Part shown: positions 1 through 7,787 of the stretch, one piece after another
How positions within the stretch are numbered: the stretch's first letter is position 1
Layout of the letters: each line of letters opens with the position of its first letter
IMG/VR virus record: IMGVR_UViG_3300025889_018147
Location: 1-24,277 of that record
Origin: a virus
Strand: one strand, 5' to 3'
DNA length: 24,277 nucleotides
Made by a program: the position numbers and the translations under genes
The notes under the pieces: generated by a model
Database searches by the model: none
Seen by the model: only the letters and a program-made list of their open reading frames with translations
Told to the model about the DNA's origin: nothing

Positions 1-1
1 T

Positions 2-574
2 AATCCAGATTGTCGTGAAGATTCCGCATATCCTGCTAACCCAGATTCTGAGTATGGTTGGGAAAAACTGTTCTCGGAGCGTCTTTACTTTGCTTATCAT
101 CGCAACTATGGTATTCCTGTACGTGTTGCTCGATACCATAATATATTCGGACCAGAAGGAACCTGGGACGGTGGAAGAGAGAAAGCCCCAGCAGCAATTT
201 GCAGAAAGGTCGCATATCTGCCTGAGGAAGGAGGAACCATCGATGTATGGGGTGACGGTAAGCAAACTCGCTCCTTCTTGTATATTGATGAATGCATCGA
301 AGCAACCCGTAGAATGATGGATTCTGATTTCATCGGACCTGTAAATATTGGCTCAGAAGAAATGGTAACCATCAATCAACTTGTAGACACTGCCGCTAAG
401 GTTGCAGGCAAGACTGTAGAGAAGAATCACATTGACGGACCTCTTGGTGTTCGTGGTCGTAATTCCAACAACGATCTGATTCGTGAGAAATTGGGTTGGG
501 ATTATTCGCAAACTCTTGAAGAAGGTATTTTTAAGACTTACACTTGGATTTCCGAACAAATTGATAAAAAATGA
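2..574 (+). CDS. GDP-mannose 3,5-epimerase-like protein, C-terminal part (5' end outside window)
   Basis: An open frame enters from the left edge (codon phase starts at base 2) and ends at 574, so about 190 C-terminal residues are visible. It resembles plant-type GDP-mannose 3,5-epimerase (GME), an extended-SDR enzyme converting GDP-D-mannose to GDP-L-galactose. Seen directly: the YxxxK catalytic pair as YGWEK (bases 53-67), then RYHNIFGP, GTWDGGREKAP containing the family's active-site lysine, TRSFLYIDEC, PVNIGSEEMV, and a PLGVRGRNS segment with the expected arginine. The Rossmann glycine motif and the active-site cysteine would lie upstream of the window. The stop overlaps the ATG of the next SDR gene (ATGA). 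The most likely role is supplying a GDP-hexose to the glycosyltransferases that follow. A broader NAD-dependent epimerase function cannot be excluded. Confidence 0.88.
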   Translation, partial: NPDCREDSAYPANPDSEYGWEKLFSERLYFAYHRNYGIPVRVARYHNIFGPEGTWDGGREKAPAAICRKVAYLPEEGGTIDVWGDGKQTRSFLYIDECIEATRRMMDSDFIGPVNIGSEEMVTINQLVDTAAKVAGKTVEKNHIDGPLGVRGRNSNNDLIREKLGWDYSQTLEEGIFKTYTWISEQIDKK

Positions 575-1428
575 AAATTACAGTACTAGGTTCTAGTGGG
601 CAGATTGGTGCCTATCTAACAGAATATCTTCGTGATAAAGGTCACATTGTTCATGAGTTTGATTCTGTCAATGGTGCAGATCAAGACATGACTGCAATTC
701 CCAATCCAGAACTTGATCGTATTATTCAGGATTGTGATTTTGTATTCTTTCTTGCATTTGATGTTGGTGGTTCACGATACCTTAAAAAGTATCAGCATAC
801 TTTCCAATTCATTAATAACAACACTCGTCTAATGGCAAATGCTTTTGGATTGATTGAAAGGTATAATAAAAGATTTGTTTTTGCATCATCTCAAATGAGT
901 AATATGAGTTACTCCCCTTATGGTGTGATGAAGAGAGTTGGAGAACTTTATACCACTTCACTGAAAGGACTTACTGTTAAGTTCTGGAATGTTTATGGTA
1001 TTGAGAATGACCATGAAAAAGCACACGTCATCACTGATTTCATCCGTAAAGGATTTGAAGAGGGTGAATTTGAGATGATGACTGACGGTACGGAAGAACG
1101 TCAGTTCCTTTATGCAGAAGATTGCTGTGAAGCACTTGAGACGGTTATGGAATCTTATACCGATTTTAAACCAGAAGATCCGTTGCATATCACTTCATTC
1201 CGTGGTACTACTATTAGGGAAGTTGCTGATATTATTCAAGGGCAGTTTAGATTGATTGGTAAGGAGGTGAGAATTAAACCAGGACTTGCTAAAGATAGTG
1301 TTCAGATGGACAAAAGAAATGAGGCAGACACATATATCACTGGATGGTGGTTGCCAAAGACAAATATGCAAGATGGAATTGCAGCAGTATTCAAAGAAAT
1401 GAGTAAAGAATATGACAATATCGTTTAA
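571..1428 (+). CDS. NAD-dependent epimerase/dehydratase (extended SDR)
   Basis: This 285-residue protein begins with a nucleotide-binding Rossmann motif (GSSGQIG, residues 7-13) and carries the SDR catalytic YxxxK as YGVMK (residues 117-121). An AFDVGGSRYL segment followed by an Asn-rich stretch is reminiscent of the AADMGG region of GDP-mannose 3,5-epimerases, so it may be a diverged relative of the gene just upstream. Family knowledge says such enzymes epimerise, dehydrate or reduce nucleotide sugars; the substrate cannot be read from the sequence. It starts in an ATGA overlap with the upstream gene and overlaps the next gene by 17 bp, which suggests translational coupling. The length is a little short for the family (usually 300-340). 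Confidence 0.85.
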   Translation: MKITVLGSSGQIGAYLTEYLRDKGHIVHEFDSVNGADQDMTAIPNPELDRIIQDCDFVFFLAFDVGGSRYLKKYQHTFQFINNNTRLMANAFGLIERYNKRFVFASSQMSNMSYSPYGVMKRVGELYTTSLKGLTVKFWNVYGIENDHEKAHVITDFIRKGFEEGEFEMMTDGTEERQFLYAEDCCEALETVMESYTDFKPEDPLHITSFRGTTIREVADIIQGQFRLIGKEVRIKPGLAKDSVQMDKRNEADTYITGWWLPKTNMQDGIAAVFKEMSKEYDNIV

Positions 1429-2305
1429 TGATCTTGGTAGAGCTGGACGTTTGGGAAATCAAATGTTCCAGTATGCTGCTCTAAGGGGGATTGCAAAGAA
1501 TAGGGGATTTAACTGGATGATTCCAGATAAAAATGCTCCTAGACCAGATAATTATGGATTATTTGAGGCATTTAAACTTACTAATTGCAAATCAGAAAAT
1601 GTAGGAGAGCAAAACTCTAGACAAATTTCTTGGAGAGAGTTTCATTTTAATGAAGAGTTATATAATCAATGTCCAGATAATATTGACATTGATGGATATT
1701 TCCAAACTAAAAAGTATTTTCAAAACATTGAAGATGAGATTCGTGAAGATTTTACTTTTAGAGATGAGTGGTTAGAACCGTGTCAAAAGTATATTGAAAG
1801 TATTGGAAATGATAAACTGGTTTTTCTTCATGTAAGAAGAGGAAATCCAAGTCTTCAAGGTGTTCGTGGTGAGAAGTGGTCTTATCAACTACTTCAACAT
1901 ACTCATCCTTTAATGAAGAAAGAGTATTATTTAAATGCTTTAAGTCAGTTTGATGATTCATATCAAGTTATTGTATTTTCTGATGTGATTGATTGGTGTA
2001 AAAAACAAGATATTTTTCAGGGAGAGAGATTTTTATTTTCTGATAATTCAAAGCAATTGTTTGGTGATGGCGCATCCGTTCCTTATATTGATTTGTGTTT
2101 AATGTCTCTTTGTTCTGATGCTATTATTGCCAACAGTTCAATGAGTTGGTGGGGTGCATATCTGATCAATAATCCAAACAAAAAAGTTATTGCACCCAAA
2201 CCTTGGTTTGGACCTGCAGTGTCACACTATATTATGGATGATTTAATTCCAAATGAATGGATAGAATTATATAATGACCCATCTGAAGTTCCACCAGAAG
2301 TTTAA
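1412..2305 (+). CDS. GT11 alpha-1,2-fucosyltransferase-like glycosyltransferase
   Basis: The 297-residue protein has the GT11 layout. An N-terminal GRLGNQMFQYAA motif (residues 12-23) is followed by GYFQTKKYF, the donor-binding region FLHVRRGN (around residue 140), a FSDVIDWC segment, and IANSSMSWWGAY near the C-terminus. GT11 enzymes transfer fucose from GDP-fucose to a beta-galactoside or similar acceptor. The family signature HxRRxD reads HVRRGN here, with Asn at the usual Asp, whereas the second GT11 in this window (11565-12365) keeps HIRRGD. That may mean altered donor preference or reduced activity. It overlaps the upstream SDR gene by 17 bp and is followed one base later by the next gene. 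Confidence 0.88.
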   Translation: MTISFNDLGRAGRLGNQMFQYAALRGIAKNRGFNWMIPDKNAPRPDNYGLFEAFKLTNCKSENVGEQNSRQISWREFHFNEELYNQCPDNIDIDGYFQTKKYFQNIEDEIREDFTFRDEWLEPCQKYIESIGNDKLVFLHVRRGNPSLQGVRGEKWSYQLLQHTHPLMKKEYYLNALSQFDDSYQVIVFSDVIDWCKKQDIFQGERFLFSDNSKQLFGDGASVPYIDLCLMSLCSDAIIANSSMSWWGAYLINNPNKKVIAPKPWFGPAVSHYIMDDLIPNEWIELYNDPSEVPPEV

Positions 2306-2306
2306 T

Positions 2307-3176
2307 ATGAAAAACACTACATTTATAGTTCCACTTAGAATTGATACTGGTGATAGACTTAGAAATGTTATTTTAACAACTTCATATCTTCTCAATAACT
2401 TTGATACTAATATCATTATTAAAGAAGTTGATAGTGAGCATAGATTTGAAGAGTATGCTTTACCTGTCATCAAGAGATTGTGTGACGTATCAAATCTCAG
2501 GCATATCTTTGAAGAAGAGACTAGAGACGATGACTCTTTTCACCGCACCAAAGTCTTAAATGATATGGTATTTGAAGCAACAACAGATATTGTTGTTAAC
2601 TATGATACCGATATTATCTTACCATTAGATACTTATACTAAAGCTACTGAGATGCTTAATAATGGATATGAAGTTGTTTATCCATATAAGTTTGGCGAAA
2701 TGGGTGAGAAGAAAGTGAACTTGGATTTTACAATTCAAACTCAGGAAGATATTGATAACTTTGAAAAAAAAGAGTTTGTCAAAAAATGGAAGGAGAATAA
2801 TTTTACCTCAGAAAATTTTGAAGAAAGTTATTTCTATGCTCCAAATTCTAATGGAATTGGATGGGCAGAATATGGTATGGTTCAATTCTTTAATAAGAAA
2901 GTTTATATTAGTGGTTATTTGGAGAATGAGAATTTCATTGCATATGCGCCCGAAGACGTAGAGAGACATCACCGTTGGAAGACTCTTGGATATAATATTG
3001 GAAGAGTGAATAATTTTGCATACCATTTAGAACATGCAAGAACTCCAAATTCGTGGTATACTAATCCACATATGCAAAGAAACAATCAACTTTGGGAATA
3101 CTTAAAAACTCTTTCTAAAGAAGAACTTATTGAATATTATGAAAATCAGGAATATATTAAGGAGAGATTAAAATGA
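2307..3176 (+). CDS. GT-A type glycosyltransferase (galactosyltransferase-like)
   Basis: The ATG at 2307 sits one base after the previous stop; an upstream in-frame start would run deep into the preceding gene, so the 289-residue product is preferred. An N-terminal FIVPLRIDTGDR strand opens the fold. YDTDIILP (DxD at residues 100-102) is the expected metal/nucleotide-sugar binding motif. A later GWAEYGMVQFF and AYAPEDVERHHR region resembles the C-terminal acceptor/catalytic part of beta-1,4-galactosyltransferase-like and chondroitin-polymerase-like enzymes. The sugar transferred is unknown. It ends in an ATGA overlap with the next gene. Confidence 0.75.
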   Translation: MKNTTFIVPLRIDTGDRLRNVILTTSYLLNNFDTNIIIKEVDSEHRFEEYALPVIKRLCDVSNLRHIFEEETRDDDSFHRTKVLNDMVFEATTDIVVNYDTDIILPLDTYTKATEMLNNGYEVVYPYKFGEMGEKKVNLDFTIQTQEDIDNFEKKEFVKKWKENNFTSENFEESYFYAPNSNGIGWAEYGMVQFFNKKVYISGYLENENFIAYAPEDVERHHRWKTLGYNIGRVNNFAYHLEHARTPNSWYTNPHMQRNNQLWEYLKTLSKEELIEYYENQEYIKERLK

Positions 3177-3940
3177 ATTGGAACTTAGTTACACTTGCAA
3201 ATTCTGATTATAAACAAAAGCAAGATTATCTAACGAGTTATGCTGAGAATCTTGGTTTGAGCAACCTAGCATATTCTTTTGATTGGTTAAAGCAAACCAG
3301 TTTTTATCAAGAGAATAAAGAGATTTTGGATGAAAAAACTGGATGTGGATATTGGTTGTGGAAACCATATATTATCCTCGATGCAATGAATAAACTTGAT
3401 GATGGTCAGATGATCATATATTCTGATGTTGGTGATATTTTTCATCAAAATCTTTTTCCTTATGTTGAAAATATTATGGATGAAGATGATTCATGTCTTC
3501 TTCTTATTGGTGGATTTCCAAATAAATGTCTTACTAAAAGAGATTGTTTTGTATTCATGGATTGTGATGAAGAGGATTATTGGGACTGTATTCAGTTAGA
3601 AGCTGGTATGTCTTTCTGGAAAGTATGTGACAAGTCAAAACAAATTGTGAGTGAATGGTTAGAATATTGTAAAGATCGTAGAATTATTTCTGATGATGAG
3701 AACGTATCTGGTAAAGAAAATCTTTCAGGATTTCGTGGTCATTTTCATGACCAAAGTATTTTGACAAATCTTGCAGTTAAACATGGTCTTCCTGCAGTTA
3801 CACAACAAGATCAAATTAGAAATTATCTTGAGTGTAATGTTGATTATTGGTATGAAAGATTTTCTGAGAGCAATTATAATAGAAACCGAGATATAGAAAG
3901 ACTTCTTATAGAAATGAAGGAAGGTTCTCCCCATGCATAG
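3173..3940 (+). CDS. Probable glycosyltransferase (DxxD/WLWKP type)
   Basis: This 255-residue protein contains GCGYWLWKPYII (residues 57-68) followed by IIYSDVGDIF. That arrangement occurs in a group of small capsule/LPS glycosyltransferase-like proteins in which an acidic DxxD stands where GT-A enzymes bind the metal. A GHFHDQSIL segment near residue 190 is a plausible second part of the active site. No transmembrane segment is visible, so a cytosolic enzyme acting on a lipid- or protein-linked glycan is likely. It is coupled to its neighbours by ATGA at its start and an 8-bp overlap at its end. The assignment rests on motif resemblance and context; the sugar specificity is unknown. Confidence 0.55.
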   Translation: MNWNLVTLANSDYKQKQDYLTSYAENLGLSNLAYSFDWLKQTSFYQENKEILDEKTGCGYWLWKPYIILDAMNKLDDGQMIIYSDVGDIFHQNLFPYVENIMDEDDSCLLLIGGFPNKCLTKRDCFVFMDCDEEDYWDCIQLEAGMSFWKVCDKSKQIVSEWLEYCKDRRIISDDENVSGKENLSGFRGHFHDQSILTNLAVKHGLPAVTQQDQIRNYLECNVDYWYERFSESNYNRNRDIERLLIEMKEGSPHA

Positions 3941-4739
3941 TATTATTCTTACAGTTCATAATAAAGGATTTTTGATTGAAAAAGTATTGGAGTCAATTTA
4001 TAATAATACTATAGGCGATTATGAATTGATTGTTGTATTAGATGGATGTAGTGATAACTCCGAGCAAATCGTTACAGAACATAAACGAAGTAATACCACT
4101 GTTATTACAACTCCAGATGTATTTGAAACAAAAGCAAACAATGCTGGATTAAAGATTTCTAAGGGTAAGTATGTTATTATCGTTCAGGATGATATTATTA
4201 TTAAAGAACATGGATGGAATCTAAGAATGCAGAAACCATTTGATGCCTTTGATGATGTATTTGCGGTTACTGCAAGGACTGCCCATAATTGGGAGTTTAA
4301 TCCCAATACAAAGCATTTAAATATGAAAGAAGATCTTGATGATTGTTGGTCTGATATTTGCATTCACACTAATCATGCTGATAGAAAAAATATTTCAAGA
4401 GATACTTTTGCTATTCGTGCTTCTGTAAATCGTGGTCCTTTGATGATTGATCATGAAGATTTGAAAAAACTTAATTATTTGGATGAGGAATTTTCTCCTC
4501 AAGACATGGATGACCATGACTTAATGTATCGTATGCACAAACAACTTGAAAAAGTTTGTGGTTGTTATTGGATTGATTTTGAATCAAGGGAACAATGGGG
4601 AGGAACTAGAGTAAATGGTTCTCCAGCTCCTTGGTTGTTAAAATCAAATCATAAAAATATGAAAATATTTTATAATAGACATCAAGATCTTTTAAGCATG
4701 TCATACGAAAATGAAAACAGAACTTTAAAGGACGACTAA
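3933..4739 (+). CDS. Family 2-like glycosyltransferase
   Basis: The 268-residue protein opens like a GT2 enzyme: SIILTVHNKGFLIEKVLESI, then VVLDGCSDNS (UDP-binding region around residues 34-43), a KANNAGL motif and IIVQDDIII (residues 82-90, the acidic DD of the metal site). A later SPQDMDDHDLMYRM stretch matches the position of the catalytic acidic residue in the GT2 fold. An A/G-rich ribosome-binding site (GAAGGAAGG) lies just upstream of the ATG. It overlaps the preceding gene by 8 bp and is separated from the methyltransferase by 4 bp. The donor and acceptor are not evident. Confidence 0.85.
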   Translation: MHSIILTVHNKGFLIEKVLESIYNNTIGDYELIVVLDGCSDNSEQIVTEHKRSNTTVITTPDVFETKANNAGLKISKGKYVIIVQDDIIIKEHGWNLRMQKPFDAFDDVFAVTARTAHNWEFNPNTKHLNMKEDLDDCWSDICIHTNHADRKNISRDTFAIRASVNRGPLMIDHEDLKKLNYLDEEFSPQDMDDHDLMYRMHKQLEKVCGCYWIDFESREQWGGTRVNGSPAPWLLKSNHKNMKIFYNRHQDLLSMSYENENRTLKDD

Positions 4740-4743
4740 AATT

Positions 4744-5385
4744 ATGAAATTCTTAGATTTATTTGAAAAAGATTTCTATCAGAAAATGATATCACCTGCA
4801 GGAAACAATCCTGTACGTAATCGTGCTGATAGCCTCTCAAAAGTATTTGAAATATTAGATGAAAAGAAAGATAAAAACTTTTTTATTGTTGAGACTGGAT
4901 GTATGAGAGCAGACCATGGCCAACTTGCTTTTGGTGATGATGGAGCTTCAACTTTTATTTTTGATAAATTTATAAATTTTTATGACGGTGAAGTTGTATC
5001 TGTAGATATTAATGCAAATAATGTAGAACATGCAAGAAGTATGGTCTCAGGAAGGACATCTGTTTATTGCTCAGATTCTGTAGAGTTTCTGTGGAGTATC
5101 CCTGAGAAAAAGAAAATTGATTTTCTTTATTTGGACTCTTATGATTTTGAACCAAATAATCCTATCCCATCACAGAAACATCATCTTAAAGAATTGTGTG
5201 CTGTGATGAAGAACTTAAGAAAAGGATCTATTATTTGTGTAGATGATCATCTTAATACTCCAAACTTTGATCAATATAGAGCAACTCTTGCTCAAGGTGG
5301 AAAGGCAACATTCGTTGAAGATTTTATGAATAATATTGGTGCAGAGTGTCTTTATGATGGATATCAAATTATCTGGAGATTATGA
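4744..5385 (+). CDS. Class I SAM-dependent methyltransferase-like protein
   Basis: The 213-residue protein has a Rossmann-like methyltransferase core. FFIVETGCMR (motif I, around residues 46-55) precedes VVSVDIN (the acidic residue that usually holds the SAM ribose), then a CSDSVEFL segment and IDFLYLDSYDFE, followed by IICVDDHLN. This order matches Methyltransf_24/FkbM-like enzymes that methylate sugars or small acceptors. The GxGxG motif is degenerate (ETGCMR), so function is inferred rather than certain. It lies between glycosyltransferase-like genes and overlaps the next one in ATGA, which suggests O-methylation of a glycan residue. Confidence 0.7.
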   Translation: MKFLDLFEKDFYQKMISPAGNNPVRNRADSLSKVFEILDEKKDKNFFIVETGCMRADHGQLAFGDDGASTFIFDKFINFYDGEVVSVDINANNVEHARSMVSGRTSVYCSDSVEFLWSIPEKKKIDFLYLDSYDFEPNNPIPSQKHHLKELCAVMKNLRKGSIICVDDHLNTPNFDQYRATLAQGGKATFVEDFMNNIGAECLYDGYQIIWRL

Positions 5386-6155
5386 AAAAAAGTCTTGATG
5401 TTATTCTCGGTGCATGGAATGGGGGACTAGGAGATCAACTTCAATTTTCTACTCTTCCGGAAGAATTCTACAAGCAATATGGAAGAGAAACTTATCTATT
5501 GAGCAGCAGTAATTTTAGAAATAATGAAATTTATGATTTGGTTTGGGGATTGAATCCTTACATTAAGGGACATAAAACTGGGGGGTGGAATGCAGGAGAC
5601 ACCCCCCAAATCAAAGTTTTAAATTGTAATAATAATTGGATTAGTTCTTGGGAACTTGCTCATGGATTAGAACCTAAGAATAAATATCCTAAAATATACT
5701 ATCAACCAAATAAGATAAAAAGTTACGAAGATTCTATACTTGTTGATTTTACTGCAACCAGTTTAAAGTTTGACGGGATTGATAATGGATATGATATTGG
5801 AAAGGTCAAAGAATCATTTCAAAATTTAAAAAACAAGTATTCAAATAAAAAATTTGTATCTATTAAATTTGAAAAAAATATAAGTGGACAAAAAATTGAA
5901 GTTGACTGTGATGATGAAGTCATGGTAAAATCTATTTTTCACTATTGTGATCTTATGTATTCTTCTAGTGGATTATGTGGATTGCATAGCGGATCAACTT
6001 CTTTAGCCAGTGCTATTAAAGCATATAAAGAAGATCTTGATATCTTCATTTTTGTCTCAGAGACACTTCATAATAATATGAAAAGGTGGTTGAATAATGA
6101 ATTGCATTTTGGTGCATTCTATCTTGACTATGTAAATTATATTGTAACTAAATGA
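5382..6155 (+). CDS. Putative GT-B type glycosyltransferase-like protein
   Basis: I do not recognise this 257-residue protein with certainty. Its N-terminus, WNGGLGDQLQFSTLP, resembles the GGxGDxL(L/Q)xTP loop of ADP-heptose:LPS heptosyltransferases (GT9) and related GT-B enzymes. A C-terminal SGLCGLHSGSTSLASA stretch resembles the nucleotide-binding loop of the second GT-B domain. The protein is shorter than typical GT9 enzymes (about 320-350 residues). If it is a heptosyltransferase-like enzyme, the ADP-heptose genes further down (8989-11217) would supply its donor. It sits in ATGA overlaps on both sides. Confidence 0.45.
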   Translation: MKKSLDVILGAWNGGLGDQLQFSTLPEEFYKQYGRETYLLSSSNFRNNEIYDLVWGLNPYIKGHKTGGWNAGDTPQIKVLNCNNNWISSWELAHGLEPKNKYPKIYYQPNKIKSYEDSILVDFTATSLKFDGIDNGYDIGKVKESFQNLKNKYSNKKFVSIKFEKNISGQKIEVDCDDEVMVKSIFHYCDLMYSSSGLCGLHSGSTSLASAIKAYKEDLDIFIFVSETLHNNMKRWLNNELHFGAFYLDYVNYIVTK

Positions 6156-6793
6156 AAAGCATTGTTATTACTGGGTGTGGGTCTGGATTGGGTAAGGCAC
6201 TGCAAAAAAGTGCGTCCCATAAACATATAGTATTTCCCCATTATAGGAAAGGTGACTTTGGTTTGATTGGAGACATTACTGATTTAGACTTTCCGGATAA
6301 TTTTTTTAACTATCTTGTTAAATCAAATGCAGATGTTTTTATAAACAATGCTGGAGTATATTGTAACGGACCAGTAGAAAATATATCTGACGAACTTATA
6401 GAAAAAATCATCAATGTTAATTTGACAAGACAAATTCTTATGCTTAAGAGAGCATATAAGTTTTTTAAAAAAAAGAGTAATGGTTTGATTATTAATATCA
6501 ACTCTTTATCTGGAATTTATCCATCTAAAAATGAAACTATATATTCTGCAACTAAGTTTGCATTAAAAGGATTTTCAAAGTCACTTCAAATAGAAGCAAT
6601 TGGCACTGGTGTAGAAATTATTGATGTTTATCCTGGGGCTTTTCAAACAAGAATGACGGAGAGTAGATCAAATTACGATTCTCTAATGAAAGTAGATGAG
6701 GTTGCAGATCAAATCATAGATCTTATCTCTGAAAAAAATCACTATGTTAATGAATTAATTTTAAGAAAAAGAAATGAAAGCAGTAATTCTTGA
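6152..6793 (+). CDS. Short-chain dehydrogenase/reductase (classical SDR)
   Basis: This is a classical SDR of 213 residues with every core motif visible. TGCGSGLG (TGxxxGxG cofactor loop) is near the start. NNAG lies around residue 65, then NSLSG with the catalytic serine, YSATK with the catalytic Tyr and Lys, and a VYPGAFQT loop. It should carry out NAD(P)(H)-dependent oxidation or reduction of a carbonyl/alcohol. It is slightly shorter than usual (about 240-250). It overlaps the following zinc-type dehydrogenase by 20 bp, and the two precede a thiamine-diphosphate enzyme, so these three genes may form one branch for making an unusual sugar or acyl group. Confidence 0.9.
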   Translation: MKSIVITGCGSGLGKALQKSASHKHIVFPHYRKGDFGLIGDITDLDFPDNFFNYLVKSNADVFINNAGVYCNGPVENISDELIEKIINVNLTRQILMLKRAYKFFKKKSNGLIININSLSGIYPSKNETIYSATKFALKGFSKSLQIEAIGTGVEIIDVYPGAFQTRMTESRSNYDSLMKVDEVADQIIDLISEKNHYVNELILRKRNESSNS

Positions 6794-7787
6794 AGAAATA
6801 GATTCTCCTTTAGCAATTAAAGATGTTGAACTTACAGAATTAAAAGTCGGACAAGTCCTTGTCAAAATTTTAGTAAGTGGTCTTTGTGGTGCTCAACTTC
6901 ATGAAATTAGAGGTTATAAAGGAAATGCAAAGTTTCTCCCGCATTTAATGGGACATGAAGGTTGTGGTATTGTAGAAGAAGTTGGACCTGGTGTTACTAC
7001 TGTAAAAGTTGGTGATAAGGTTGTAATGCACTGGAGACCTGGTGCAGGTATTGAATCACCTTTCCCTTCATACGTTCTTGACGGCAAAAATATGAGTAGT
7101 GGTAAGGTAACCACCTTGAGCGAATATTCTATTGTTTCTGAGAACCGTGTGACTGTAGTTCCAGATGATACTCCACCTGAACTATGTGCAATTCTTGGAT
7201 GTGCTCTCACCACTGCGATGGGTATCATTGATAATGAAGTTGATTTAAAATTTGGCGAGAGTATTGCTGTAGTTGGATGTGGTGGCGTTGGTTTGAACCT
7301 ACTTCAAGGTGCTGCAATGAAAAGTGCATGTCCCATTTACGCAGTAGAGAAAAATTTTGACAAGAGAAACCTATGTTTTGTTGCTGGAGCAACAATTTTT
7401 GTTGATGATATTGCTGATATCGATGAGAAAGTTGATGTAATTATTGACACCACAGGCATTCCAGAAGTCATCAGTGCTTGCGTGTCTAAATTATCTGGTA
7501 AGGGTCGCATGATTCTTGTTGGACAACCTGCACCTGGTAGGGGTGTTGAGGTTATGAATGCAGTCAATCTCTTCAGTGGATTGGGCCAGACCATCAAAGC
7601 AACTCAAGGTGGTAAGACTAATCCCACAGAAGATATCCCTCGATATGTTCGTATGCATAAAGAAGGGTTGTTAGATATAGAATCATTTATTACGCATAGA
7701 TTTAAATTAGAACAAGTTAATGAAGCATTTGACTTGCTTAGAAGTGGAAATGCTGGTAGAATCATTATTGAAATAGGAGTAAACTGA
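6774..7787 (+). CDS. MDR-family zinc-type alcohol dehydrogenase
   Basis: The 337-residue protein is a medium-chain dehydrogenase/reductase. Catalytic-zinc ligands are present: Cys38 in SGLCGAQLHE, His61-Glu62 in GHEGCGIVEEVG, and Cys143 in LGCALTTA. The NAD(P)-binding loop is VVGCGGVGLNLLQGA (residues 167-181). The four-cysteine structural zinc lobe of classical alcohol dehydrogenases is missing. LGCALTTA recalls class III ADH-type enzymes. It starts inside the end of the SDR gene and ends one base into the next start. Its closeness to the ThDP enzyme suggests consecutive steps, but the substrate is unknown. Confidence 0.9.
   Translation: MKAVILEEIDSPLAIKDVELTELKVGQVLVKILVSGLCGAQLHEIRGYKGNAKFLPHLMGHEGCGIVEEVGPGVTTVKVGDKVVMHWRPGAGIESPFPSYVLDGKNMSSGKVTTLSEYSIVSENRVTVVPDDTPPELCAILGCALTTAMGIIDNEVDLKFGESIAVVGCGGVGLNLLQGAAMKSACPIYAVEKNFDKRNLCFVAGATIFVDDIADIDEKVDVIIDTTGIPEVISACVSKLSGKGRMILVGQPAPGRGVEVMNAVNLFSGLGQTIKATQGGKTNPTEDIPRYVRMHKEGLLDIESFITHRFKLEQVNEAFDLLRSGNAGRIIIEIGVN

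Noticed and set aside
15-317. 100-aa + strand ORF at the left edge
   Set aside because: It overlaps the GDP-mannose 3,5-epimerase-like frame, which shows clear family motifs; the other frame has a non-protein-like composition.
5683-5692. AATAAATA in the GT-B-like gene
   Set aside because: Inside a coding region with no nearby start; considered a chance match.
6914-7228. - strand ORFs opposite the MDR and ThDP genes
   Set aside because: These are antisense to conserved enzyme frames with no promoter or ribosome-binding site.
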